From Euglena gracilis (taxonomy: Eukaryota; Euglenida; Euglenophyceae; Euglenales), in assembly GCA_039621445.1 (NCBI GenBank), contig CP154954.1:66622714-66686713 (forward strand): 64,000 bases of DNA. Reading direction: 5' to 3'. Made by a program: the position numbers and the translations under genes. The notes beneath the pieces are model-generated. The model saw only the letters and a list, made by a program, of their open reading frames with translations. It had not been told where the DNA came from and searched no databases. The first letter of the stretch is position 1. Every line of letters starts with the position of its first letter. Of the stretch, positions 1-12,800 are shown in pieces.

Positions 1-1911
1 AATTCGGCTGACTTAGGATGCTGACCTGCACTCTCGATGACTGCGGAAACCACCAGGGTATCCCTGGGGCTACCGAGCTTCCTCGGCACCGCAAATTCGG
101 ACATTCCGAATGCATCGAAGAAACATACGCGAAAAATGATTTCTTGCAAGGGTGGTAATATTTTACCACAAAAATCTTCAAAAATCGGTACATTAGTGGG
201 TAAATCCCACCAATAAAAACATACATACGATAGTTGGGTGAACCATTCCGCTTCCGGAATGATGGGTATGAGAATAACTCCACGGGCTTCATCCCGCAGA
301 ATTTTCTCAACCGCACATTCGATAAGTTTTGGGGGAGGGTGCATCCATAACACCGTATCACCCCAAAATTTATCAAATGCGTTGGAGTGTTGTGACCAAT
401 GACGTGGCAAACGGGCATGTGCATTGGATGAGAAGGCATCGATTTCCAATGCCAAATCAAAAGAATCAGCCAATGTCGCGATTTTGGAAAACCATCGTTC
501 CAAAATGCGATATTGACCAAAATTGAAAGCATTCCATACGCATTTCGCGTATTCATGCACCCGATTTCCGGGTTGCAGAGAAGAAACACAATGAATGGAT
601 CCACAAACATGCGGGTTGTCTTCCACTACCTCAAGGGGTAATCCCAAGGGAGTTTGGACAGGTTGGGGGTTTCCCCATTCCGCATCAAATTCATACCAAG
701 TGTACTCTGGATGGTGATTAGACATAACGCTTTTCGCGTTTCCAAACAACGAGGTTAATCCGCGTTGTTGGAGAACTCGGTGTATCTCCGCGCATTGCGG
801 GCTACAACCAAGTGTATCCCTAGGTGTAGATTCCGTATTCGGAATTGCGATTAGTGTCGGATTTTCAACTAAACATCCACAATCGAAATCCGATTGGGTG
901 GAAATTCTCCTGCAGTGCACACATTGGAAGGAAGTGTAGTGGTGTGACGGGTGTGCGTGTACGTGGGTGTCGATGGCATTAGCCGGTGAGTCTTGTACAG
1001 GTGTGCCTGGATTCGGCACAACTGGTGGGAAACGGAGTGGTGGTGTGGCTGGGCGACTACTCGACACCGATATATCTTCAGGCCTTTGGGCTTTCGTCTT
1101 GTAACCCAGTGAAACGGCGGGGGTACCGCTACTCGCTTGCCCTGCCTCATGTGGAACGCATGTTGGTGTGTCATTGGGCAGGGGGGAGGCTTTCTCCGTA
1201 CCCCGGGTGTGGAAAACGGTTGTTGGTGTGGTGGTGGATAACGGTGTTGCCATTGTGGGTAACGGTGTTGGAAAAGTGGTGGTCATCATGGCGGATGTCA
1301 ACGGTGATGGTGGTTTGGGTGTCAATGAAGTGGTGGGTGCTGTGCGCAAACCGTGGGAGTGGCAATCCACAACCAATCGGTACTGGCGTAAAAATGGGTA
1401 TCCCAAAATTACGTCAGACCCGTGAATTCCGGACTCGTAACCCCAAATATTGGTGAAATGTTGTAATTGTGGGGGTTGTGAGTGATGCTTCGGAATGATG
1501 GGCAAGAGTATCTCGAGCACACATCCCAAATCACCACCACACATGGGGGTGTTATCCGCGGTTGTAATTTTGATCGGTTTCTTGGCGCTTACCAAGCGCG
1601 GGGTCGGTATCAACCCCAACCGAAAGAGCAGTGCAATGCGACAACCAGTGTCAATGAGAATTTTAACTTTAGTGGAGAAATTTTGGATGCGGATTTCCGC
1701 TTGGACGAGTAATTCCATTGGTGGTACGCAAAGTGAAGGGTCTGGCGGAAATACGTTTGCATGCCAGCTCTCCCATGAACCCTTTCCTACTTTGCTCAGC
1801 ATTCCGAGCGGAAATGTGGAGTGGGGGGTAGGGGACCCGAAATAATTCCGGGTACTGACCGTGAAGGCGGATGGGCAGGGGGGGGTAAGGTTGATCAGGT
1901 CTTACCTCCAT
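1..1911 (-). pseudogene. pol: pol of copy A, N-terminal part (protease and spacer)
   Basis: The ATG is at 1911-1909. The encoded start (MEVRPDQPYPP) matches the pol starts of copies B and C. The frame is broken early by one extra G in the run at 1877-1884 (eight Gs against seven in the other copies). After that the frame of the aspartic protease, with its ILIDTG motif, and of the long spacer appears open to the window edge. RT and all later domains lie outside the window. A 1-nt error in a homopolymer is as likely as a real mutation. Confidence 0.75.
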
Positions 1912-1959
1912 CTGTTCATCAGCCCAGAGGTCCGTGCCCTCGGACCTCGGGCTCCCCTA
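1912..1959 (-). promoter_or_regulatory. gag/pol UAG and downstream hairpin, copy A
   Basis: The gag stop TAG is at 1959-1957. The 45 nt between it and the pol ATG are identical in design to copies B and C: 8 spacer nt, an 8-bp perfect stem (GAGGTCCG with CGGACCTC), and no further stop in frame. See the entry for copy C for the full description. Confidence 0.6.
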
Positions 1960-4297
1960 CTCCAAGTCCGAACCGGCCGCATAGCCGGCAACGGACTTTT
2001 TGGTGGAATAGATAGAGTTTAATGAGCGCACCGCCATTCGGGCCTCATTAAATTCCCCGTCCGAGGTCTCATCCCCCTCCCTGCCCGAAGCCGGGGTGTC
2101 CTCCTCCAAACAAGATATCTTGAAACCGACCTTTTGCCGGTTGGAGGAGTAACCACGGTCATCGCGGCGCTTACCGCGATTTCCGTAGCCGGGCCGGGGG
2201 GAACGAGATCTGGGACATTTGGATGCGTGGTGATCTTTGGAACCGCAAAGTGAACAACGGGATTTGTGGCGGGATTCCGCATAACGGGGGGAACGGTATT
2301 CCGTTTTTCCGTCAAACCGTCGTGGTGAACGGGTTTCCCGTCGACCATGACCGGTGTATCGGGACTTCCCCGTTGACTCGCGCGAAGAGGATGATCCACT
2401 TCGCGAACGAGATCGTGAAGAATCGCGATTGAAATCCCGTTTTCGGGTAGGGGGTCCAGGTGACCGACCGCGAGAAGGACGGGTTTCCCGACCATCACGC
2501 GATGGTGACTTGGGCCTACTACCGCTAAAGCGGTTCTCCGAAGAACGTGAAACTCCCGATTGACGTGAAAACGCCGAGGAACCCGATCCCCGTGAGGAGG
2601 TCGAGCCCCTTGGGCTTCCAATACGCTTTCGCGCATCGGGATTCGGGCATTCCCGAGACATGTGACCAGATTTGTTGCACAAAAAGCACAGTTTATCCGT
2701 GCCTTGGTCCGAAGAACGCTGATTCCGCGTTTTCGGTCCCGTGGTGGGTGATCTTGGTGACATGGGTGATTTTTGCAATGCATTAACCGCACCCGCAGGG
2801 ATTCCCGCGGTGGGATGCGTTTGGAAAGCGGACTGTATTTGTCCCAAAACTTGTGTGAGTTTGAGTTGCTTTGACACATAATTCCAACGTTGGGCAAGAG
2901 TCATCTCATGCCCTGCCAACTCCTCGCGATGGATATCCTTCACGAGGGATGGTGTGAAATGCAACAAAACCGCATCGAATTGTTCGCGCATTTGCTTCTC
3001 GCTAAGTTCATCAACTTCGGAAGCAAGTGCTAACCATTTGGCATACCAAAGGTCAATGGATTTCCATTTGCGATCCGATGGCGCGCTTTGTCGCCACTTC
3101 TTCTCCAGGGTAATCCTGGTGACCAAACTTGAGTTGGTTGAAGCGTATTGCTCAACCAGGTCATCAAATGATACGCCATTACGTATCACCAAATTGCGTG
3201 CGCGTTCTCGCTCCTCCCTCGGTAGGCAATCGATGAATTCCATCTTGACTACCTCGGGATTCGGGTCTTGGGTGGGTCCCTTTAGTGCCCAATAGTATTC
3301 CCAGTCCCGAAAAAATTGTCTCCATGTGGTTGGATCCCCGTCCCATTGGGGCTTCACCTTGTTCGCGATTGCGATGGTGCCCTTGAAGTCTCTCTGAGTA
3401 ACCCGCTGACCCTCGGTGGTATTCCAGGGGTTTGGGTCAGGGTAATTCTTAACACCAAACGCGTTTCGCGGATTTTCCGCTCCATGTGTAACCCGTGCAG
3501 GATTTCCCGCACCAAGTGTAAGGTTGGCAGGATTTTCCTGCGGGAATTGCGAAAAATGTGGTGAAATTCTCCCGGTGGGGCGGGTTTCCCGCCGAAAACC
3601 CGATGGGTGATCTGGTAATCCAGAACCCGTTGGTGGTTGGTATGATCGCGAATGCGACACATGACCAATACCAGGTGTGGGGTGTTGGCTCATTCCTCGT
3701 ACAAGGTTGGAATGTTGAATTTCTTGGTGGAGACTCGAATTTTGGAGTGGGGGGTCAATTTCCTCATCGGAAATGTCGTGCGAAAAGTGAGTTTGTGGTG
3801 TTGGCAAATGCAAAGGTGGTACAATTCGCGTTTTCGCGGGTGGTTGTACCAAATTCGCGGTGGATGTAGGGATTCCTACTCCGGAAATGGTAATTTGAGA
3901 ACGCGATTCCGGGACATTTGGAATACCAACCGCAGCGCTTACCGCGGTGGATGGTGGCACAACCGGTGCGGAGTGGACATTTTATCCAAACTCGCGGACA
4001 AGTCATGCACCGTTTCTTCCAAATGTTCCACCAACTGGAGTTGGCCGCAAATACGGTCAACCTCAGTCTCCAAATGCCTAATGCGTTTGCGGTAACGGGA
4101 AAAATCTTCCAAGTGTGGCAACTTTTCAGAAACCAAGTGTAATTCTTGGGCAAGATTTCCCTGGGACTCCTCCACATTCCGGAGTTGACCCGCAAGCGCT
4201 TTTACCGCATTTGAGACGGTTTGCAATTGGTGGAGTGACTTGGTGGGGGTTTCCACAGTGGTGCGCGAATTTTCCGCGGTTGGTTTTCCACAACGCA
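1957..4297 (-). pseudogene. gag: gag of copy A, C-terminal part
   Basis: This is a Gag polyprotein fragment. It is open from about 3960 to the TAG at 1957 and, in another frame, from 4256 to 3939. The shift is a one-base deletion near 3968, where copies B and C have an extra C in the run after the CACAACCGG motif. Upstream it runs into the N gap, so the N-terminal half is missing. The fragment contains the Gag core (WDGDPTTW...FFRDWEYYW), a CX2CX4HX4C zinc knuckle (CFLCNKSGHMSREC), an Arg/Ser-rich linker and a second CX2CX4HX4C knuckle (CSLCGSKDHHASKC). Zinc knuckles of this kind bind the packaged RNA. Confidence 0.85.
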
Positions 4298-4310
4298 NNN
4301 NNNNNNNNNN
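4298..4310. other. Assembly gap (13 N) hiding about 8.55 kb
   Basis: There are thirteen Ns. The base left of the gap corresponds to 12189 in copy B (gag). The base right of it corresponds to 20742 in the copy C unit (5' part of the ORF-X region). In the intact unit these points are separated by 8,552 bp: the rest of gag, leader, LTR, 3' region and most of ORF-X. The gap is therefore either a collapsed repeat or a true deletion closed with Ns; the run length is not informative. Confidence 0.9.
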
Positions 4311-4573
4311 ATAACCCGGTTCATCGTCTCCGCCGTGCGGTGGATCATCACACCCGCATACGGTGGGAGGCGACGAGAGCCTGATGGCTGAGATGGCCGC
4401 GCTTCCGCGGGCATCTGGGTCATCCTGCTACTGCTGCTGGCTTCAGGGTTTCCCTGAGCCGCAGTCCGTGCAGGTGGCTGCGTACCGTATCGGTATGCAT
4501 ATTGGTCAGGTTGAGGGTGAGTGGTGGGGTGGTAAGGCGGTCCTCCGCCTGAATCCCTTCCACCGGGCAGCAT
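4311..4573 (-). pseudogene. ORF-X of copy B, N-terminal fragment
   Basis: The first in-frame ATG is at 4573. The open frame also extends upstream of it, without an ATG, past 4666. It encodes the same Pro/Gly/Ser-rich start as ORF-X of copy C (MLPGGRDSGGGPPYHP). It is cut off by the N gap after about 87 codons. The upstream spacer to the pol stop at 4746 carries the same pyrimidine-rich CAG acceptor-like signal as copy C. Confidence 0.7.
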
Positions 4574-4745
4574 GATACCGCCCGGGGTCGGTACGGTAAA
4601 TTGTGTGGGTGGTTTGTTGTCAAGTGAAAGGGTATCTCCCTGGTTTGGGTATTGGCTGGCAAACAAAAATTCTGCGGAAAGAAAGAATGATAAGAATCAA
4701 TGATAGAAACAACAAACGAAAACAACATGGATTTCCCATGTATCC

Positions 4746-7700
4746 TCAAAAGTTTGTCATGGAAACATCAATGTTATGCTTCTTGTTCCACAGCTTCCAA
4801 TCTTGCTGGACATACCCAACAAAACTGGTTGCTGGCTCCCAAGTGTCCTCCTCGGGCCCATACCCTTTCCAGCGGACCTTCCAAAGGTGCATACCTTTGT
4901 CGATTTTGTGATCGATAATTTTATCGACTACAAAGTCGTCCGTCTCAGGTAATCTGGAACGGGGTTTGAAGTGCAAACACGGGATGGGTTTCCCATCCGG
5001 TGGCGACAGGTATGGTTTGAAGTCGTCCATATGAACGTCCTCAACACCATTCGGTAATGCAACCTTGTAACGCCCGCTGGTACCTAGTCTTTCTAGGATT
5101 TCACAGGGGCCGAGCCAGAGGGGGTCCAGCTTGGAAGACTGCATGCGAGTACGGCTATTCCGTACCCACACGCGGTCGCCGGGACTATACACAGGTCCCT
5201 TGAAGTTCTGCAAAAACGATTTCCGTTTTGCTGCATGAATATCAGTGACGCGCTTCTGGACTGCAGAACGTAGATTTTCTACTTCCGCAAACCAGGTCTC
5301 GCAACTGACACTCGTCCGGGCGGGTCTCTCCGAAGGGACATCCCCTATTGCCGGAGGGTCCCGTCCGAAAACTAGTTTATAGGGGGAGTGAGGCAAAACC
5401 AGTCCTGGTAGGGTATTGATATGAAACAAAGACCATGGTAGAACTGATATCCAGTTGCTGCGCGAGTCAGCCAGTGAAAGGCGAAGCATATTCACGACGG
5501 ATTTCACGGCCGCCTCGGCTCTACCATTGCCTTTGGGTCGGTATATAATGGAAAAATGTTGCTCGATTCCGAGTAAACCGCACAAAGTGGTGAAAAACCT
5601 TGAAGAAATCAAATGGTCTTGATCACTCACGATTTCATTCAGTAAAACCCATTAAGCAAATGCATTGCTCCAAAAATGTAGTTGCCAAACTTTGGGCAGT
5701 CAACCCTGACTTCTGGCATGGAATGGCTGCAATGTACCCACTCAGCCTGCAGACGACAACAAAAACGTAATCGTAAATTCTGTCGTACGTTCCTTTGCAC
5801 GGTTCTAATTCCAGAAAATCCATGCAGAGGGATGTAAAAATGTCAGGGGGTACGGGGAAAAAGTCCATCGTACCAGGGGGGGTACCTCTGCGGGGTTTTA
5901 CTGCTTGACAAATTTGGCACCGTTGCGCTATTCGCAAACAGCGTGAGTAAAGCTCTTTCTCGCTCAGGGTTGTGCAATACCTGCGGCCCACCAACGAAAG
6001 AAGTTTGGGGGCCCCAGGGTGACCGTGGTTGTGATAACACAAAATCACATCATCAACCAGGTCCTGGGGGATACAATATTTGTAACCCGATTCATTGCGA
6101 AAAACCAACCGTAAAGGTGAAAGAGTGTAATTGTCCAGCACTTCGCCATTACGAAGTCTGGTGACAATGGTGTCATACACAGGGTCACGACTATAATCCC
6201 ATTCGCGAAAGAACAGTGGGGAAGGGGACTCCGTGCGCGTAATACGCCGGGGTCCGGACGTGCTTCCACGTCGGCGCCTTCCGCGCACTGGTGCGATCAG
6301 GAATACTTGTGAAACGGGAAAAGAATCCAAAAGATTATCCGCAGCGTCGTTTCGACGTGCGTAGTCGTCAGCTTCCTGACTTCCATGAAAAGTCGCGTCT
6401 CCCTCATCCGGGTTCCCAGGGTAATACCAACCGGCCCGACTGAGCGGATCCGCTACTTTTTGTGTGTGACCAGGGGTATAGATAACCACAAGGTTGAATT
6501 GACTCAAGAACTCATGCCATCTGCATCGCCTTCCGACCGATGACATGGCCTTGTTCAAATCCTCGGTGTACCAGTGTTGGAGACTCTCATGGTCGGTCTT
6601 GACGAGGATCTGGACAAGGCTGCTGGCTACCCAGCTTCGGAATTTCTGGAGTATAAGCACGATTGCGTAGGTTTCCTTCTCGCGTATACTCCATTTGACT
6701 TGACCTTTTCCATCGTCGCCCTGTAACTTTCTGCTGAAGAAAGCCACAGGTCGGAGCGCATTCGCCGCATTATGCTGGCTAAGAACTCCGCCAACAGCGT
6801 AATCGCTGCTGTCGACTTCCAACACGTATGGTTTGTACGGGTCCGCGATTTCGAGGACAACATTCTCCAAAAGCAAAACCTTGATTTTCTCAAGGGCGTC
6901 GCGCATTTGGTCATCCCAAATGACTTTGGTGTTGTCAACAGCTCGGTTTTTGAGCTCTTTGGTGAGGGGCACCGCGATTTTCGCGAAGTCCTTCATATAA
7001 ATCGCGTAGTATTGGGCTAATCCCAAAAATCCTTTGAGGTGAGTAATCGTTTTGATTACCTCAGGGGTCCATTTCTTAATGGCTTCGAGTTTACTCGGAG
7101 CGGCTTTCCGCTGTCCATTGCTGAGGATGTGCCCGCAAAATTTTATAAGTATCCGAAACAAATGCATTTTCGCGCCTTTCGCGAAAAGCACATGTTTTTG
7201 AAAAGCGGTTAATACCGCGCAAACATGGTGGAAGTGTGTAACGAGGATATCCTCGCTGGATTTTGCGGTTGGTGGTGGTGTTCCCACCAGCACATAATCA
7301 ATGTACACAATGGCAAACGGTAAATCGCGTAGGACCCATTGTATCATGCGCTGAAACATGGCTGGGCCATTCTTAACACCCATGGGGAGTACCGTCCATT
7401 GGTACACACCCTTGGATGTCACGAATGCCGTGTATGGTTGGGAGTCAGGGTGTAAGTGCATTTGGTGAAAACCGTCCTCTAGATCGAAAATTGACCACAA
7501 CCGGTTTTCCGATTGTTTGGTGATCAAATCCTCGATCAGGGGGAGCGGGAAGGGATCATCCCTTGTTTGGGAGTTCAGGTACCGGTAATCCAGCACCAGT
7601 CTCCATTTCTTCTGACCTGAGGGGTCTTGGGGTTTAGGAACAACGAATGCCTGGGATGTCCACTCGCTTTTCGAGGGTACAATCCACTTGCGCTGAATAA

Positions 7701-9801
7701 GCTTCTCAATCATTTCATTGAGAGCTTGTTCGTGTTCTCCCGAACAACGAAAAAATTTCCGGTGCATTGGCTTGGCTCCATCCTTAAGCTCGATCTTACA
7801 AACACCGAACGGACCGCGTATCGCGGGGTCGATGTCGCACGCGTATACTGGATTTTCCAGCACACCGTGAAATTCGCGGGTAATCCGCGAACAGAATTCT
7901 GACTTAGGATGCTGACCTGCACTCTCGATGACTGCGGAAACCACCAGGGTATCCCTGGGGCTACCGAGCTTCCTCGGCACCGCAAATTCGGACATTCCGA
8001 ATGCATCGAAGAAACATACGCGAAAAATGATTTCTTGCAAGGGTGGTAATATTTTACCACAAAAGTCTTCAAAAATCGGTACATTAGTGGGTAAATCCCA
8101 CCAATAAAAACATACATACGATAGTTGGGTGAACCATTCCGCTTCCGGAATGATGGGTATGAGAATAACTCCACGGGCTTCATCCCGCAGAATTTTCTCA
8201 ACCGCACATTCGATAAGTTTTGGGGGAGGGTGCATCCATAACACCGTATCACCCCAAAATTTATCAAATGCGTTGGAGTGTTGTGACCAATGACGTGGCA
8301 AACGGGCATGTGCATTGGATGAGAAGGCATCGATTTCCAATGCCAAATCAAAAGAATCAGCCAATGTCGCGATTTTGGAAAACCATCGTTCCAAAATGCG
8401 ATATTGACCAAAATTGAAAGCATTCCATACGCGTTTCGCGTATTCATGCACCCGATTTCCGGGTTGCAGAGAAGAAGAAACACAATGAATGGATCCACAA
8501 ACATGCGGGTTGTCTTCCACTACCACAAGGGTTGATCCCAAGGGAGTTTGGACAGGTTGGGGGTTTCCCCATTCCGCATCAAATTCATACCAAGTGTACT
8601 CTGGATGGTGATTAGACATAACGCTTTTCGCGTTTCCAAACAACGAGGTTAATCCGCGTTGTTGGAGAACTCGGTGTATCTCCGCGCATTGCGGGCTACA
8701 ACCAAGTGTATCCCTAGGTGTAGATTCCGTATTCGGAATTGCGATTAGTGTCGGATTTTCAACTAAACATCCACAATCGAAATCCGATTGGGTGGAAATT
8801 CTCCTGCAGTGCACACATTGGAAGGAAGTGTAGTGGTGTGACGGGTGTGCGTGTCCGTGGGTGTCGATGGCATTAGCCGGTGAGTCTTGTACAGGTGTGC
8901 CTGGATTCGGCACAACTGGTGGGTAACGGAGTGGTGGTGTGGCTGGGCGACTACTCGACACCGATATATCTTCAGGCCTTTGGGCTTTCGTCTTGTAACC
9001 CAGTGAAACGGCGGGGGTACCGCTACTCGCTTGCCCTGCCTCATGTGGAACGCATGTTGGTGTGTCATTGGGCAGGGGGGAGGCTTTCTCCGTACCCCGG
9101 GTGTGGAAAACGGTTGTTGGTGTGGTGGATAACGGTGTTGCCATTGTGGGTAACGGTGTTGGAAAAGTGGTGGTCATCATGGCGGATGTCAACGGTGATG
9201 GTGGTTTGGGTGTCAATGAAGTGGTGGGTGCTGTGCGCAAACCGTGGGAGTGGCAATCCACAACCAATCGGTACTGGCGTAAAAATGGGTATCCCAAAAT
9301 TACGTCAGACCCGTGAATTCCGGACTCGTAACCCCAAATATTGGTGAAATGTTGTAATTGTGGGGGTTGTGAGTGATGCTTCGGAATGATGGGCAAGAGT
9401 ATCTCGAGCACACATCCCAAATCACCACCACACATGGGGGTGTTATCCGCGGTTGTAATTTTGATCGGTTTCTTGGCGCTTACCAAGAGCGGGGTCGGTA
9501 TCAACCCCAACCGAAAGAGCAGTGCAATGCGACAACCAGTGTCAATGAGAATTTTAACTTTAGTGGAGAAATTTTGGATGCGGATTTCCGCTTGGACGAG
9601 TAATTCCATTGGTGGTACGCAAAGTGAAGGGTCTGGCGGAAATACGTTTGCATGCCAGCTCTCCCATGAACCCTTTCCTACTTTGCTCAGCATTCCGAGC
9701 GGAAATGTGGAGTGGGGGGTAGGGGACCCGAAATAATTCCGGGTACTGACCGTGAAGGCGGATGGGCAGGGGGGGTAAGGTTGATCAGGTCTTACCTCCA
9801 T
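4746..9801 (-). pseudogene. pol: pol of copy B: protease-RT-RNase H-integrase-chromodomain, one frameshift
   Basis: The ATG is at 9801. The frame is open for 1,388 codons to 5635, then continues in another frame to the stop at 4746. One extra base near 5642-5648 separates them compared with copy C; without it the gene is 1,684 codons. Domains are: aspartic protease with DTG at about residues 87-89; a long unassigned spacer; RT from about 665 to 880 with FDLEDGFHQ and the fingers/palm motif LPMGVKNGPAMFQRM; RNase H about 985-1120 (VLEVDSSDYAVGG, KTDHESL, ADPLSR); integrase H2C2 finger about 1255-1297 (HNHGHPG, CQIC); a DDE core (MDFLEL, then SDQDHL and GRAEAAVKS after the shift); a GPY/F-like module; and a C-terminal chromodomain (WKVRWKGYGPEEDTWEP). 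The RT active site reads YIDY (7294-7305) instead of YxDD. The shift removes the second integrase Asp, the Glu and the chromodomain from the main frame. Confidence 0.9.
7294..7305 (-). other. RT catalytic motif altered to YIDY (copy B)
   Basis: The codons TAC ATT GAT TAT encode Y-I-D-Y at about residues 833-836 of pol. Reverse transcriptases almost always have YxDD here, and both Asp residues bind catalytic metal. A single G-to-T change in an Asp codon GAT gives TAT. The same change is present in copy C at 23724-23735. Confidence 0.85.
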
Positions 9802-9849
9802 CTGTTCATCAGCCCAGAGGTCCGTGCCCTCGGACCTCGGGCTCCCCTA
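9802..9849 (-). promoter_or_regulatory. gag/pol UAG and downstream hairpin, copy B
   Basis: TAG is at 9849-9847, followed by 15 in-frame sense codons to the pol ATG at 9801. The hairpin stem GAGGTCCG/CGGACCTC begins 8 nt after the stop. The sequence is the same as in copies A and C, so the arrangement is conserved where the surrounding coding sequence has drifted. Confidence 0.65.
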
Positions 9850-12800
9850 CTCCAAGTCCGAGCCGGCCGCATAGCCGGCAATGGACTTTTTGGTGGAATA
9901 GATAGAGTTTAATGAGCGCACCGCCATTCGGGCCTCATTAAATTCCCCGTCCGAGGTCTCATCCCCCTCCCTGCCCGAAGCCGGGGTGTCCTCCTCCAAA
10001 CAAGATATCTTGAAACCGACCTTTTGCCGGTTGGAGGAGTAACCACGGTCATCGCGGCGCTTACCGCGATTTCCGTAGCCGGGCCGGGGGGAACGAGATC
10101 TGGGACATTTGGATGCGTGGTGATCTTTGGAACCGCAAAGTGAACAACGGGATTTGTGGCGGGATTCCGCATAACGGGGGGAACGGTATTCCGTTTTTCC
10201 GTCAAACCGTCGTGGTGAACGGGTTTCCCGTCGACCATGACCGGTGTATCGGGACTTCCCCGTTGACTCGCGCGAAGAGGATGATCCACTTCGCGAACGA
10301 GATCGTGAGGAATCGCGATTGAAATCCCGTTTTCGGGTAGGGGGTCCAGGTGACCGACCGCGAGAAGGACGGGTTTCCCGACCATCACGCGATGGTGACT
10401 TGGGCCTACTACCGCTAAAGCGGTTCTCCGAAGAACGTGAAACTCCCGATTGACGTGAAAACGCCGAGGAACCCGATCCCCGTGAGGAGGTCGAGCCCCT
10501 TGGGCTTCCAATACGCTTTCGCGCATCGGGATTCGGGCATTCCCGAGACATGTGACCAGATTTGTTGCACAAAAAGCACAGTTTATCCGTGCCTTGGTCC
10601 GAGGAACGCTGATTCCGCGTTTTCGGTCCCGTGGTGGGTGATCTTGGTGACATGGGTGATTTTTGCAATGCATTAACCGCACCCGCAGGGATTCCCGCGG
10701 TGGGATGCGTTTGGAAAGCGGACTGTATTTGTCCCAAAACTTGTGTGAGTTTGAGTTGCTTTGACACATAATTCCAACGTTGGGCAAGAGTCATCTCATG
10801 CCCTGCCAACTCCTCGCGATGGATATCCTTCACGAGGGATGGTGTAAAATGCAACAAAACCGCATCGAATTGTTCGCGCATTTGCTTCTCGCTAAGTTCA
10901 TCAACTTCGGAAGCAAGTGCTAACCATTTGGCATACCAAAGGTCAATGGATTTCCATTTGCGATCCGATGGCGCGCTTTGTCGCCACTTCTTCTCCAGGG
11001 TAATCCTGGTGACCAAACTTGAGTTGGTTGAAGCGTATTGCTCAACCAGGTCATCCAATGATACGCCATTACGTATCACCAAATTGCGTGCGCGTTCGCT
11101 CCTCCCTCGGTAGGCAATCGATGAATTCCATCTTGACTACCTCGGGATTCGGGTCTTGGGTGGGTCCCTTTAGTGCCCAATAGTATTCCCAGTCCCGAAA
11201 AAATTGTTTCCATGTGGTTGGATCCCCGTCCCATTGGGGCTTCACCTTGTTCGCGATTGCGATGGTGCCCTTGAAGTCTCTCTGAGTAACCCGCTGACCC
11301 TCGGTGGTATTCCAGGGGTTTGGGTCAGGGTAATTCTTAACACCAAACGCGTTTCGCGGATTTTCCGCTCCATGTGTAACCCGTGCAGGATTTCCCGCAC
11401 CAAGTGTAAGGTTGGCAGGATTTTCCTGCGGGAAATGCGAAAAATGTGGTGAATGTCTCCCGGTGGGGCGGGTTTCCCGCCGAAAACCCGATGGGTGATC
11501 TGGTAATCCAGAACCCGTTGGTGGTTGGTATGGTTGCGAATGCGACACATGACCAATACCAGGTGTGGGGTGTTGGCTCATTCCTCGTACAAGGTTGGAA
11601 TGTTGAATTTCTTGGTGGAGACTCGAATTTTCCGAGCGAGGGGTCAATTTCCTCATCGGAAATGTCGTGCGAAAAGTTGGTTTGTGGTGTGGGCAAATGC
11701 AAAGGTGGTACAATTCGCGTTTTCGCGGGTGGTTGTACCAAATTCGCGGTGGATGTAGGGATTCCTACTCCGGAAATGGTAATTTGAGAACGCGATTCCG
11801 GGACATTTGGAATACCCACCGCAGCGCTTACCGCGGTGGGTGGTGGCACAACCGGTGCCGGAGTGGACATTTTATCCAAACTCGCGGACAAGTCATGCAC
11901 CGTTTCTTCCAAATGTTCCACCAACTGGAGTTGGCCGCAAATACGGTCAACCTCAGTCTCCAAATGCCTAATGCGTTTGCGGTAACGGGAAAAATCTTCC
12001 AAGTGTGGCAACTTTTCAGAAACCAAGTGTAATTCTTGGGCAAGATTTCCTTGGGACTCCTCCACATTCCGGAGTTGACCCGCAAGCGCTTTTACCGCAT
12101 TTGAGACGGTTTGCAATTGGTGGAGTGACTTGGTGGGGGTTTCCACGGTGGTGCGCGAATTTTCCGCGGTTGGTTTTTCCCACAACGCAGAAATTCGTGC
12201 ATCCAACCGTGAAACCTCATCTTGCATGGATCGGGCATTCCGATTCACCGATTCCTCAAGTTGAATCAAACTTGTGCAAAATGCTTGCAAGGTTTCCTTG
12301 TTGTCACCAAGCATTTTGTTGTAAAATGAGCGAAACTCCGGTGACTCGGATATCCGAGCACGCGAAATGGGGGGCAGTGAGCGGATTTCCGCTACTGTGG
12401 TGGACAACAAGGTGCAACGGGTTTGTAATTCCCCAATAGCGGCTTGAATACCACTAATGTCGGGGATTCGCTTGGAAAGTGCGGAAACATGCTCCTGCAA
12501 ACCGACAACGGTGGCATTAATACCGCCAATGTCCGTTTGCATTTGTTGTTGAGTGAAATCCAACCGTTGTGCGCAATCCGCGATTTTCGCGTTCAAGGTG
12601 GTTAATCCATCCTGATTTGCGGCACAATGGCAGGATTTTTGCTCCAAGTGTGAAATTCGTTCCTCCAAAAGCTGGATTTGCGTACGGGGAACAAAATTTT
12701 CTTGCACTTTCGCCTGAAATTGCTTCAAGTGCTCGACTTCCGAGCCAAGATGCAAAATCCGTTGTTGGGCTTCTTGGAAAGAAGTGGTAAGTGCGGCAAA

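Larger units (their letters stand above)
1..4297 (-). mobile_element. Ty3/gypsy chromovirus copy A (partial, cut by the window edge and the gap)
   Basis: This is the third copy. It holds the C-terminal two thirds of gag and the protease/spacer part of pol, and continues beyond the left edge. It aligns to copy B with an offset of 7,891 bp. It has 3-nt differences from B near 590 (shared with copy C) and 1232, and extra 1-nt indels described under its genes. Confidence 0.85.

Noticed and set aside
986-3869. Many plus-strand frames of 60-170 codons inside the element
   Set aside because: They are antisense shadows of gag and pol, repeat identically in each copy, and have no domains.
9909-10787. 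292-codon minus-strand frame overlapping gag (also at 2019 and 26332)
   Set aside because: An out-of-frame shadow of the Arg/Ser-rich zinc-knuckle part of gag, kept open by its biased composition.
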